Assembly (NCBI RefSeq): GCF_028583425.1
Contig: NC_072796.1
Span: forward strand, 143,043,464-143,107,463
Length of the DNA: 64,000 nt
Reading direction: 5' to 3'
Source: Eublepharis macularius
Lineage: Eukaryota; Chordata; Lepidosauria; Squamata; Eublepharidae
Of the stretch, positions 50,734 through 61,945 are shown piece by piece (the stretch's first letter is position 1; the number at the start of each line of letters is the position of its first letter). The notes below the pieces were generated by a model that saw only the letters and a list, made by a program, of their open reading frames with translations, was not told where the DNA came from and made no database searches. The translations under genes were made by a program, and so were the position numbers.

Positions 50734-50772
50734 CTCTTATATCTCCGCTGGTGCTGCCCCCAGCCAAGGCCA
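50734..50772 (-). promoter_or_regulatory. CYP11B: CYP11B proximal promoter: TATA box and SF-1-type site
   Basis: On the minus strand, 50742-50734 reads ATATAAGAG, a TATA box 60-65 bp before the ATG, which predicts a very short leader. On the plus strand, 50764-50772 is CCAAGGCCA, fitting the NR5A1 (SF-1/Ad4) consensus YCAAGGYCR about 25 bp further upstream. SF-1 sites close to TATA are usual in steroidogenic P450 genes. Binding itself is inferred. Confidence 0.6.
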
Positions 50773-51176
50773 GCCAGGCAGGGCACCACCCCCTCCCAGC
50801 AGCAGCACAGGAAACATTCCCGCACACTGCCGTCTATGGGAGGACACCGCTGGAGCTCCCCCACCCCCGCCCAAGACAGGGCATGTGCCCCACCACCCAG
50901 CTTCTGGCCTAAAAAGAGAAAAGAGTTTAACCAGCAAAGAGGGGAGGGGAAGCCTGGAAAACAGATCCAAATTGCATCTGCCCTGCCTGCAAGCCCACAG
51001 CACGCGCCTCGAAACCCCTGCTGCAAAACACTCCCTCCGGAACTGCTGTTGACCAGGTATTCCGCAGTCCCACCAACTCATTAGGCTCTATACCTTCGAC
51101 TATATAAGAGCTCAGAAACTCCAAGCAAACAAGTGGGTACCTGCAAGGCCTTGCGGGGGGGGGGGTCTCATTTTCC

Positions 51177-51335
51177 CTTCCCCCACCATGTCACAACTAC
51201 TTGCTCCATGCCCAGAAGATGGCAAAAAACCTCCAGGATCCCTGATCAAACTGACCTGGAGAAAATTGCTTCCTAATCCCAAAGCGGCGATCGGCCTCCC
51301 CCTTGGCAAGAACGCAGCACATGAAACCACCTTTT
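51177..51335. repeat. CR1-like LINE tail fragment
   Basis: CATGCCCAGAAGATGGCAAA, AAACCTCCAGGATCCCTGAT and AATTGCTTCCTAATCCC are a familiar sauropsid LINE tail segment. Confidence 0.5.
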
Positions 51336-51364
51336 ATCGCATCATCCCATTGGCCCATCAAGTT

Positions 51365-51510
51365 CAGTCTTGTCTACTCAGACTGGCAGCGGCTCTCTAA
51401 GGTCAGGCTTTCCCACCACCTGCTGCCTGGTCCTTTATTCACTGGAGGTGCCGGGGATTGAACCTGGGGCCTTCCGCATGCCAAGCCGAGGCTCTGCCAC
51501 CAGGCCCCTC
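51365..51510 (-). repeat. tRNA-derived SINE, second family
   Basis: The minus strand has TGGTGGCAGAGCCTCGGCTT and the B-box-like GGTTCAATCCCC. The body fades near 51,365. Confidence 0.6.
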
Positions 51511-51846
51511 CCCAGTCTCTGTCCCCAGGCAGCCATCCCACCAAGTTTCCAAAATGGCCTCTGAATCCCAGTTCTCATCCAACACCAGGCATGCCAGCTT
51601 CCCAAGATATGCCCAGTGCTTGAGTGTAACTAGCCCACCCGACAGGTCCTTGCGCGTGCCCCCTGCCTGCCCTCCTCAAAGGACAAATTGGGGCAGTGCT
51701 GCCACCCTTCCTGCTTACTAATGTTAAACTCTTCCTCCAGAGGGACCCCCTGCAGCAGGCGCTGTCGTTTGACAGAGGGGGGCGGTGTGGGGAGGAGCCC
51801 AGCATTGGGGGTGGGCTTGAAACAGAGATATCAGCAGAATGTCGAA

Positions 51847-51854
51847 TGACGTCA
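51847..51854. promoter_or_regulatory. Perfect CRE (TGACGTCA) 1.2 kb upstream of CYP11B
   Basis: The palindromic cAMP response element is present exactly. CYP11B genes are known to respond to cAMP through CRE-like sites. The distance and the repeat-rich setting make a role uncertain. Confidence 0.3.
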
Positions 51855-52079
51855 GCCGCAGCCACACAATTCATTCTGAACTTCCTTCTGAGCTAAAAAT
51901 ATCCTGAAAGCCCACATGAGCAAGGACTCAGGGCATTTTCCCCTCTGATCTATTTCTAGCAGAGCGGTGGCAAGCCAGGTGCCAGGCAAATGCCACGTCC
52001 CTGCCAAGAGCTGGGCTAAGAACAAGGCTGGCCTGTCCTGGCTGACGAGAAGGGGGGAGCCAAGCCGAGTCACAAGCAC

Positions 52080-52210
52080 TTAGAATCCTAGAATCACAGG
52101 GCTGGAAGGGGCCTCCAGGGTCATCTAGTCCAACCCCCTGCACAATGCAGGAAGCTCACAACTGCCTCCCCTTCCCACATCCCCAGTGACCCCTGCTCCA
52201 TGCCTCTGAG
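52080..52210. repeat. CR1-like LINE tail fragment
   Basis: GAATCACAGGGCTGGAAGGG, TCATCTAGTCCAACCCCCTG and CACAATGCAGGAAGCTCACA belong to the same tail as 51.2 kb, but the adjoining part. Confidence 0.6.
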
Positions 52211-52749
52211 CACTGGACAGCTGGGCCAAGATATGAGAGCGGGAGGAGGATGCAACATTTCGGAGTCAAGAGGATTCCTACAGATCACTCACGCCCCCTC
52301 CCTCCTTCCTTGGCCACTCATCATCTGAGTGGCCTTTGAAGCCCCCCTGGCCAGTTCCTGACAGGGGTCCTGCCGGGGGCTGGTGTGCCCAGAAGCTTAG
52401 CCCAATGGGCACAAGGCAGACCCTCTTCCCACCGGAGGGGAGGCATGAAAATAGGTTTCTCTGTGGGAAGTCCTTGTCCAATGCACTAGCTGTGACGGAT
52501 GGACTCGGAGGGCCTTGGGATGCTGCCGCACTGCCCAGGTACAAGAGGAAAGGCTCAGACCTCTCCGCGCTTCATGTGCCTCAATCTCAAACTTCAAGGG
52601 GCTCCGATGTGCCTAAAACGTCCATTCAAAAAATTGCTGGGAGCTCCGAACACGGGGCCTAGTGCTCACCTGCCTCAGCCCTCTAAGAGGCCAGCATGTG
52701 GGCTGGGCTAGAGCAACTACTGCAGGCCCCATAGAGGGAGTGTGTATGG

Positions 52750-52900
52750 GGCTGCCATCCTCCTGGTGGGCCCTGGAGTTCTCCTGGAATGACAGCTGGT
52801 CTCAGCGTTCAGTTCTGCTGGAGGAAATAGCAGCTTTGGAGGGCAGGCTTAACAGGATCATTCCCTGCTGAGGTCTCTCCCCTCACGAACTCCGTCCTCC
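52750..52900. repeat. GGGTTGCCAAC-family repeat, partial
   Basis: GGAGTTCTCCTGGAATGACA, CAGCTTTGGAGGGCAGGCTT and TGCTGAGGTCTCTCCCCTC match the family body. The termini are eroded. Confidence 0.55.
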
Positions 52901-54803
52901 CCTGGAACCATGCACAGACTTCTGCCTGTGCCCCAAACCAGTTGTGCAAGGTGATTTTGTGCATGTTTATGACGCTGGGTAAGATCTCATGTGTGCCACT
53001 TCCTGATAAAGGACTTGGAACAGCCGGTGCTTGGACTGCAGAAACATTCCTCAACGTGTCTGTTAAGCTGAATAGTTTCACTTCAGTTATATCAATGGGT
53101 TTTCTTACAGTGGCTCTTTGTTGATCTTTTGCTCTGAATTTTGATGTCTTTTGGCACGTTTATTATCAAAGGTGGTGGGTCCCTGCTAAAACGAAAACAT
53201 AGAGCAAAACTGTGCCCCTATGTACACCAGTGTCCGGGATACAATGCCGTAGCAACCTCTAGCAGCTACGTTTGGCCTGGCAGCTCCCCCTAAATCAGCT
53301 TGCAGCCCGATCAGGTTTCCTTGAGGAGTGAGAGGTGGTGGTGGGGGGGGGGAAAGACTTGCTAGACTCTGTAGTTTTCTTTATTATTGGCCCTTTGGGT
53401 TACTGGGGCTGTGGGAAGGAAAAGGAATAAGTGGTTAATACAATTTGTTATTGCCCTTAGATTCAGGACAGAAAAAGAAAGTTCTTTTTCAAACCACAGA
53501 AGTCACAACTGGAAGATGTGAGCACTGCTGCTGGTTTAGATGACTTTAAAAAGGGGGGTCGTCATGATGCCCTTTGCTCGCATTATCTCCATCATGCTTA
53601 CAACCAACCTGCAAAGCAGACCATTGTCTTAATCCTCATATTGGGGGTGGGATGCTGAGAGAAAGAGAAAGGAGCTTGCTGAGGGCCAGCCATACAGCTT
53701 CCGGCTGCAGGGGGAGTCAAGCTGATGGAGGGGCTTAGCCGCAGACAGCCCCTTCTGGCCGCAGCGGGAAGCCCTGGAGCAGAAGTCGGACATAGGCAGC
53801 CCGGATTTCATTCAGCCTGGAACACCCTTGAGCCTTGAGAGTGTCAAGGCCCTGTCAGGGCTGGAGCCACAGATGACAACAGCCTTCCATGATGGATGCT
53901 GCTCACAGATAAGGGGGGGGGCATTAAAAATAGATTTCTCCATGGAAAGTCTTTGCCCCACGCACTGGCTGTGACGGATGGACTCAGAGGGCCTTGGGAT
54001 GCTGCCATGTGTTTTGCTGTCTACAGGGGGAATGAACTCCAAATGGCATTCCCCCCTCCCACAAATTAGCATGGAGCCCAATCCACCAGGGAAGTCTCTT
54101 GCACGTGCACCAGTACAGGGAATAGTAAAAATGAACTGTCGTGTTCTTGTGCAGCTTGTGTTCACTCCGGTCGGGGTGTGCGTATGCGCAGAAGTATTTC
54201 CCTGGGGAGCCTGTCTCTGCCCCTGGGGATCTTTCTGTCTCTGCCCCTCAACAGAACCCACCTCTTCACGATAGCTCTGGATAGCAGCCCCTCTTCTCAG
54301 GGGCATCCAGTCAAGCACGGATCCTGTAGGCTGCGTGGGGTAGTCGAGAAGGAATCCATAGCTATGGGTGCAAACACAGAGATGTGGAGCGCTGTGGCAT
54401 TTGATGTCTTCTCAGTGGGCGCTCACGTGATTTTCACCAACCTCAACTGGTGTGCCACTGCTTAGAGAAAGAGGACTTCAAGAACATCCAGATTTCTATT
54501 TATTTATTCAAAATCTTCATATACCCACCGTTCTCCTGGGTCTTCCAGGACTCAAGGTGGGTAACAACAAAGCAAAAACAATATAAAACTATGAGATAAG
54601 ACAAACTTTAAAACAACACATTAAAAACAAAACTAAAAACTACGTATGCTCCAACTCTTTGCCCAGGCTCTGGCTGCCCCAAAAGCTCGAACTAACAAGT
54701 TAAGAGTCTGTTATTGTGTTCTACATGCAGAGCAAAACTGGAAACTTTGGCACCAGGTCACTAGCAAGGGACTGTCATCAAGAGCATCCCGCCCCCCCCC
54801 CCC
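52900..54803. other. CYP11B upstream intergenic DNA
   Basis: 53,928-54,010 repeats a segment of 52,446-52,535 (shared TGTGACGGATGGACTC and GGGCCTTGGGATGCTGCC), so both are copies of one dispersed repeat. A LINE/SINE-type tail lies at 54,495-54,600. No gene was seen. Confidence 0.5.
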
Positions 54804-55696
54804 TGTTATGCTAATATAGATTAAAATCATATGTCAATAATCAATACTGAACAATCCTAGGCCTAGCTTCTGTATTCTCTAGATGAACTTTTAAACTTTG
54901 CATGAACTTTCAGCGTATTTTTTCTATGTGTAAGGTAATTCAGCAGGTGTGCTTTCATCCTTTGACAATTAAAATAGTGAGCTCTACCGAGATTGATGTT
55001 CCTCTATCAGAGATTCAACCAATGGTGATCGCCCAACTTAACTTTTCTTGACACTTGTCAGAGATTTATAGTTTTCTTTTGCAGTACTGACTATGACATA
55101 ATTTTTTAACTAATTGGAAGGCTGTACTATGAAATTATGAATATTCAGTGAAGTGTCAAACCAATCATTATTTGTTTGTGCTATCATGTGAATAGACCCT
55201 AAATGTTTGCATATGTTAGGTATATAATTGCAAACACAGATAGAATAAGCAGGGTACTGATGGAAGAGCTCTCTTGGGAGAATCTAGCTGAGAACTTATT
55301 CTACCTATGTATTTCATAGAAACTTTGAGCAATGTTAAACTTAGGATTTATTAAGAAATGTTAGTGAACTTATTTCTTATTGCCTTTCTGTGTTCTGTTG
55401 TTATAGGATTCATATTAATAGCCATTTATATTTTGATTACTTGCTTCATTAAAAAACTAGGGTGTATTTTCAATAAAGTGAAATAAACTCTAGATTGGTG
55501 TCTGTGTGTTTGATAAGGAGTTGCAAAGCAATATTAAACCCTATATAAATAAATGTACTGATAAACAGCTGGTTCAAAGAACTGATCTGTTTGACAGGTC
55601 TAAAGACTAACTGCTTTCGGCTTCCCTGGAGAGAGATCCATCTTTCTCCTGGCTAGTTGAAGCTTAGTTTTAGACACGGGCAACCGACCCGTTACA
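54804..55696 (+). mobile_element. Solo LTR-like element (fossil)
   Basis: This 893-bp, A+T-rich sequence begins TGTTATGCTAATATAG and ends CCGACCCGTTACA. AATAAAGTGAAATAAAC near 55,472 is a plausible polyadenylation region. The flanks are C-rich on both sides, so a target repeat cannot be read cleanly. No internal coding region is attached. A second, partial copy is at 2,617-3,108. Confidence 0.65.
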
Positions 55697-55980
55697 CCTC
55701 CCCCCCCATGTATGCTCCACCCAAATTAACTAACGAAAACATCTATCAACAAATAAATCTCTAGGAAAAGGAAGAAAACTCCACTCAAAAATATAGCAGC
55801 AGCAGCAAAGCAACCACGATAAGGAGGCAACAAAACATGAACCATCAGGAGCTCAGATAGAAACCAGCCATGAAAGTCAGTCAAATGGCTGGACCTGCAG
55901 TGGCCTAGCCTCAACTTTGGAAGAATATTCCTTCTCAAGAACAGCCGAGGAGCACGTCCACACACCACCTGATCTCTCTC

Positions 55981-56076
55981 TCATTCGTTCATTCGTTCAT
56001 TCGTTCATTCGTTCATCCGTCCATCCGTCCATCCATCCATCCATCCATCCATCCATCCATCCATTCATTCATTCAG
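55981..56076. repeat. Graded tetranucleotide run (TTCG/TTCA to CCGT/CCAT to ATTC)
   Basis: ATTCGTTC units change to CATCCGTC, then CATC, then ATTC, showing successive point changes spread by slippage. It abuts a SINE tail. Confidence 0.95.
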
Positions 56077-56285
56077 GCTTTTCTCCTCAGTGGAACTTAC
56101 AAAGTAGCTTACAACACTGTTCTCCCCCCCTCCATGTTATCCTCTCAATAACTCTGCGAGGTAGATGGGGCTGAAGGATATGGACTAGCCTGAAATCACC
56201 CAAGAAAATTCCACGGTGTGTGGGGGAGGATTAGAACCTGGTCTCCCAGACCGTAGCCTGACCCTCTAACCACTACACCACTCCG
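56062..56285 (-). repeat. tRNA-derived SINE, same family as 10.1 kb
   Basis: The minus strand begins GGAGTGGTGTAGTGGTTAGA and carries GAGGATAACATGG. Its tail end abuts the CATT/CCAT tetranucleotide run. Confidence 0.75.
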
Positions 56286-56984
56286 GTCCCCTCTCCGCCT
56301 GAGACTCCCGGCACCTCACACCCTCTGGAGGAAGGCCCCCTGCCTTCTCTCCCAGAGCAGATTCCTTCTCGTGAGCCAGTGGAACAAGCAGGCCAGCAAA
56401 CTCCGTCTTGAGTGTCCCCGGATCCCACCCCTTGCGCTCTGACCTTGGCTTGTTCCACTGCTCCACAAGCTACGTTGTGCTCATCCCGCCCAGCCCCCTG
56501 CTTGCCATTTCCTGCCCCTACATGGAGGGCCTGGACCAGCCTCAGCTGATATCTGGAGATCCCGTGCTTAGTTCCAGGTAGAACACAGAATACACCAAAA
56601 ACCTGATACGGAGTGGTAGGTCAGAGTAGTTTGTTTTCATGGTAATGAATAAGTTTTAATGAAAGTTTTCAAAACTTTTCTGGAAGGCCATCAGAGACAG
56701 CCAAGAGAGTTCTGCAACCCAGGGACAGCGGCAGAGAAAGCACTTTTTCAGGTCTGTGTTAATCTCCCCCCACCAAGGATGGGTTCTCCCAGCAAAAACC
56801 CACCTGCGGACCTCTGATCTTGGGCAAGTTTGTGCAAGTGAGTGCAAATGGTTCTGGAAGTCCTTGGATTCAAGCCACTGGGGGCCCAGAGACCAACTGG
56901 GAGCCAGCGCCGTTCATGAAACGTGGGACCTCGATGCTCATTATGTAGAGTAATTTTGCACTAACTGCATTTTGCACTAATTGG

Positions 56985-58080
56985 TCATTCTGAACTATCT
57001 TCAAAGGCAATCCCATACTGAAGGCATCACAGCGATCTAACCTGGATGCTACCAGATCATGTGTGAAGGGGGTCAGGATTGCTCTCTGGAGGAGTGGCTA
57101 GAATTGGCAAACCAGCCTAAGTTGGGAAAAGGCACTCCTGGCGGCCTTTGACACTGTCCAGTCAAAGGTAATGGAGCCCAGATGAACCTCCACACTAAGT
57201 GGCAGCTCTTTCGGGGGCGGGGGCAACCCCACCCAGGGCAAGTTTGCATCTACGGTATTCCCAGATCATCTGTCTGTTCTAGGGACGGCAGTCCATGGCA
57301 GATAGAACCCCGAGCCCCTCACAGGAAGCACTCCAGTGCATTGGTTGAAAGGCTTTCATTCAGAGATCCATTAAGTTCATGGGTACATCCATAGATAGGA
57401 AAGTTGGCAGGAATGGCTATACAAGCAAAGACATTATTGATATAGGGAGTACTATTCCCCCCTCCCTTGGAGCAGTTTGCATTTAGGCACGAAAACCCTA
57501 AAAAGTTTCATGAGAACACAATAGCTTAGCCTGGGCAGAGAAAGGCAGAAGATTACAAGGAATCCAAACTCCCTCTCTCCCCTGTGAAGAGTTACATTAC
57601 GGCTGCAAGGTCTATGAGTATACTTTCAGAGATAACAGTTGCTTGCTCTGGGCGCCAGGCACTTCCATTTTCAGGCAGGCCAATCTTGGTTATGTGACTA
57701 CATTACAAAGCACAAGTATATATGAACAAAGCACAATTATATGAGCAGTGCATGAGATCAATATATCAGATCAGAGAATGCAGGGATGGGAGCAGACATG
57801 ACATCATCTCAAGCCCCAGTCCACAGCCCCATGTCTGAATCCCATTTCAGTTTGTTCAAACTCGTCCAGCCCTTCACCGATTCCAGACTCCCATCCGAGA
57901 CGTCAAACGCTTCTCTGGAGTTTGATGGAAAACAGAGAGAGAACTGAGTGTCATCAGCACCTGTGCAGGTAACGCTTTACTCTGACTATCCAAATGATCT
58001 GTCCCAGAGGCATCCTTCTGGGACCTGCCCTCCAGGAAGGCTCAGCGCCACCCCAAAGCCACGTCATCCACAACCCTCAT
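56985..58080. repeat. LINE-derived (CR1/L2-like) non-coding region, interrupted
   Basis: The outer parts (56,985-57,190 and 57,835-58,080) contain GCGATCTAACCTGGATGCTA, GGCACTCCTGGCGGCC and GAGTGTCATCAGCACCTGTG, typical of squamate LINE 3' regions. The central 57,240-57,830 is A+T-richer and unrecognised, possibly a later insertion. Confidence 0.4.
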
Positions 58081-58083
58081 TAT

Positions 58084-58310
58084 CCAGAGGAACCAGCTGT
58101 GTTAGTCTGTAGTTGCAAAACAGTAAAGAGTCCAGTAGTACCTTTAAGACTAATCAACTTTATTGTAGCATAAGCTTTCAAGAACCACAGCTCTTTTTGT
58201 CTGATGAGACGATGCATCTGACAAAGAGAGCTGTGGTTCTCGAAAGCTTATGCTACAATAAAGTTGATTAGTCTTAAAGGTACTACTGGACTCTTTACTG
58301 TTTTGCAATC
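58084..58310. repeat. Palindromic repeat
   Basis: AGAGTCCAGTAGTACCTTTA and AAAGGTACTACTGGACTCT form the arms, with the usual GCATAAGCTTTCAAGAACC core. The arm variant TAGTACC is shared by both arms. Confidence 0.85.
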
Positions 58311-58846
58311 CCCGTTATGGTGTAGAAAGGTTTAGGAGAATCAGCAAGGAAACCCTCCCCCAGCAGCTGACTGGCATAGGTCACATGTCAGGACATAGGC
58401 GTGCCAGGCTCCTGCTGGGGGCAGAGGACCCCCCACCTCCAGCTGCCACCTCCAGCTGTCGCTCAGCTGGGGAGGCTGGCCATTGTATGCAGCAAAATGG
58501 CACCTGTGTGCTCCGCAGTCTCTTGATGACATCACTTCCAGTTTGAAGCAGAAGCGACGGGGGCTCAGCAGGGCCAATGTGTGCTTGTGCGAGGCAAGGA
58601 TCTAACTGTAAGCCTCGCATTCAGCAGTGGTCTGCCCACCTCCTCAGGGGGCACCAGCAGAGACCATGAATCAGGCCTGCAATTAATGTGGAAGGGATAG
58701 CATTGATTTTGTACGCTGAGCGCTCCACTGTTTCCTCCTGGGGGCCTTCGGCACTCACCGCTGGAGGCCACTGAGCAGACGCAGTCCTGGTGGAGAAGGG
58801 AGATTCTCTGCTGCCATCACCTCCATGTGGCCACTTCTGAGTAACT

Positions 58847-59082
58847 GAGGGCCAAGCTACAAGTGACACCTGACACAGGTTGGACGCTTGTCAGCTTCCC
58901 TCAAGTTTTGATGAGAAATGTAGGCATCCTGGTCTTGCAGCTTGGCTCTCCGACGGCTGTCCAATGGACTTTTCAACTGTCACTTTTCCAACATTCCGCC
59001 AAGCTGCCTACATTTCCCATCAAAACTTGAGGGAAGCCGACAAGTGTCCAACCTGTGTCAGGCATCCCTTGTAGTTTGGCTC
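58847..59082. mobile_element. Inverted-repeat miniature element with 9-bp flanking repeat
   Basis: Arms of about 75-80 bp run from GGCCAAGCTACAAGTGACAC to AATGTAGGC, and back from CCTACATTTCCCATC to TTGTAGTTTGGCTC. TGAGTAACT flanks both sides (58838-58846 and 59083-59091). A partial relative lies at 47,395-47,478. Confidence 0.85.
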
Positions 59083-60039
59083 TGAGTAACTCTTCCTCCC
59101 CGGCTCTCAGGCCGAGTGAGCTCTTGCAAGGGGGAGGGACCAATCCAGGCTGCTGCCTAAAAGCAGGAAATTCTCTTGGAGCGGTCAGGGCATCGCTGGC
59201 TCCATCAGTCTCTGGGCAGGGGACCATCTTAAGCACTCCTGCAGCCCTGCAGGGGATAGAAATCTACTCCAGTTGAAACCCAACCAGGTAATGGTCCATC
59301 CACGACAAAGGAGTTCTTGCGAGCTCCTCCACACCCAGCTCATTGGAACAGTGCGGGGATGGGGGAAACGTCATTCATTTCAGAGTCTAAAACCTCTGTC
59401 GCCAAAACTACCTGGAATGCGTGGCGACCTCCCAAGGGGAAGGCCCCAAACCTTTTCACATTCTCATTTGGGAACCCCCAAGAACTGCTGGCTTTTGCTG
59501 GGTTGCATTGGGGGGTGGGGGTGGGGGTGGGGGGTTGAGAAATGACAGCCTCTGTTGCTGGGCACGTGGCGGCTGATGCTTCCTCTCTACCTGCTTCACG
59601 AGCACTATCCCAAACAGTCCTTGTGAGTCTCCAGCAGGCCTTCCCCCAAAAGCCAGGAACTCTGCAAAGGCTGCGCAGAGCTTTCCATTGGGGGGAAGGA
59701 GGGCAAAACGAGGCCACCGGATTGGTCTGCGGGCAGCACGGAAGAAGGCCCCTGCCGCGAACATTTGGGATGGGCTGGCCGGAAAGATGCCATTCTAAAC
59801 AAACAAACAAACAAGCAAACAAGACGCACACACACACACACCCCGCTTCTTTGCCTTCAGCCGCTCTATGAAGCACTTCCCCGTCTCTCTCCTTGCCTGC
59901 CGCGTAGGGCACCCACCCTTTTGAAAACACAGCAGACGAGCCCGCAACAGCGCGACGCAGGGAGTGGGCCCTGCCCTCAGCCAGGAGGGGGTGAGAAGCA
60001 CCTTTCTCCCCTGGAGACTCCAGAGAGCCACAGGCAGGC

Positions 60040-60780
60040 AGAGCCAACGTGGCCCTAGGGATGCCCCGCCCCCGCGCCAGGTGCTCCCCACCCTTTCGCC
60101 TCCCTCGGTCCCAGCTGACCCGGTGCAATCCGCCTGGATTCTCCGGGAGAAAGGCGGGCCATAGACAGCGCAGGCGACGAACCACACTCGCCCGTCCCTT
60201 TTCAGCTCTTCCTTTCACGGAAAGGGAACCATCGCCATCTAGTGGCCGTAGACGCGATTGCAGCGTGGCGTGGACGACCTTGAAGAGTCCCGGAGGGGGG
60301 GGGGCGCGTTTGCGAAGGCGCTGCAGGCTGCGCTCTCCGCGCATCGCCCGCGGCCACGAGCGGTGACTGGCCGCTCGCCACCGTTGCACAGGCAGTGCCG
60401 GGCCTGACTCACGCGGCTCCCTGGCAGCGCCGCCAGCCCAGATCTCCGGCGCCAGGGCCAAGGTGGGGCTGGGGGGTGCGAGGGGCAGCCATTCCGGGGG
60501 CTTGGGACGCCTCGAGCGCAGGGCCACCGGGCGCAAAGGGAGGCGGAGCAGATGGGGGGGGGCGCTTCCGGCAAGGGCACCTCCTCAAGAAGGGGGAGAG
60601 ATGCCCTGCTTGCGGGAAGGGACGCGGGGACCAGGAGCCCGCCCGGCTTTGCTTCAACGCCCCGCTGCTCTCAGCGACACCCGGGAAGGCCGCGATGAAG
60701 CAGGTGGCACCCGCGGAAAACGTCACTTGCTGAATGGCCACGTGTTTGGCGAAGTTGAAAGCACAGGAACAGGGCTAGGG
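60040..60780. other. Orphan CpG island
   Basis: This is CpG- and G+C-rich sequence 9.4 kb upstream of CYP11B. Long open frames occur on both strands but have the composition of random G+C-rich DNA and no recognised domain. It may be the promoter of a gene to the right. Confidence 0.45.
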
Positions 60781-60835
60781 AACAAAGGTGGCAACCTCGG
60801 CGGGGTGGGGGTGGAGTTGTGTGTCTTGTTATGTA

Positions 60836-61425
60836 GTGTTCTGGTGTCGCGGTTAGGAGTGGCAGGACTCTCATCTGGAGAGCCGGGTTTGATTCCCCAC
60901 TCCTCCGCTTGAAGCCAGCTGGGTGGCCTTGGGGCAGTCACAGCTCTCTCAGAGCTCTCTCAGCCCCACCCATCTCACAGGGCGTGTTGTTGTGGGGATA
61001 ATAAGGATATATGGCTGTTGTGGGTTTTCCGGGCTGTATTGCCGTGGTCTTGGCATTGTAGTTCCTGACATTTCGCCAGCAGCTGTGGCTGGCATCTTCA
61101 GAGGTGTAGCACCAAAAGACAGAGATCTCTCAGTGTCACAGTGACACTGAGAGATCTCTGTTTTTTCACTGTGACACTGAGAGATCTCTGTCTTTTGGTG
61201 CTACACCTCTGAAGATGCCAGCCACAGCTGCTGGCGAAACGTCAGGAACTACAATGCCAAGACCACGGCAATACAGCCCGGAAAACCCACAACAGCCATC
61301 GTTCTCCGGCCGTGAAAGCCTTCGACAATACATCAATAATGATATACTTTGTAAACCGCTTTGAGGGGGTGTTAAGTCATCCTGAAGGGTGGTATAGAAA
61401 TCGAATGTTGTTGTTGTTGTTGTTA
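60836..61425 (+). repeat. tRNA-derived SINE split by an inverted-repeat insertion
   Basis: The left part (60,836-61,010) runs from a CGGTTAGGAGTGG head through GGTTTGATTCCCC to TTGTGGGGATAATAA. The right part (from about 61,337) resumes with CTTTGTAAACCGCTTTGAGG and ends in a (GTT)n tail. The 326 bp between is a separate palindromic element. Confidence 0.75.
61011..61336. mobile_element. Miniature element with 133-bp near-perfect inverted repeats
   Basis: Arms 61,011-61,143 and 61,167-61,299 are reverse complements with one mismatch by eye (GACATTTCGCC against GACGTTTCGCC), around a 23-bp spacer. The arms begin ATGGCTGTTGTGGGTTTTCC. About 37 more bases (CGTTCTCCGGCCGTGAAAGC...) follow only on the right. 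The structure and position inside a SINE mark it as a recent foldback-type insertion. Confidence 0.85.
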
Positions 61426-61764
61426 TAATGATGTAGTGACAGATCCTTGGACTTGCTCTCCTGCTGCCATTCAGCTTTAGTTTTGATGTAGGACTGGACA
61501 CGTTGCCACCAGCCTCAAGCTCAAAGAACAAGTCTGGCTAGAGAGCTCAAGAGGGACTGGGAGGAGGGGTGCTCTGGCATCTGCAAAAAGCAAGGAGGGG
61601 CCTGGGGGGGGCAGGAAGACAGCCAAGCAATGCCTCCTTTGCCACTCCTAGGCAGCCGCAGGGCAATGCCTGGCTCAGGGGCGCTGGGCTTCCTTCGCTG
61701 ATGTGCTTCCATTCCATGCAGTTGCCAGCCCATGCCCCACTCATGTCTCTTTGGTTTGCCCACC

Positions 61765-61945
61765 TCCAGGTTGGGCCTGGAGATTCCTGGAATTGCAACT
61801 CCCCTGGACAAAGTGGCAGCTCTGGGGGGGGGGGCATGCTTTATTCTACCCTGCTGAGGTCCCTCCCCTCCTAAACCCTGTCCTTCCCGGGCTGTACTCC
61901 AAACCTCCAGGAATTACCCAGCCTAGAACTGGCAATCCCCTTCTT
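61765..61945. repeat. GGGTTGCCAAC-family repeat, partial
   Basis: GGAGATTCCTGGAATTGCAA, AGTGGCAGCTCTGGGG and CCTGCTGAGGTCCCTCCCCT match the family. The left terminus is weak. Confidence 0.6.

Noticed and set aside
59340-60536. Open frame of 398 codons on the minus strand in the 60-kb CpG island
   Set aside because: Composition is that of random G+C-rich sequence, it crosses an AAAC run and GT runs, and no domain is recognisable.
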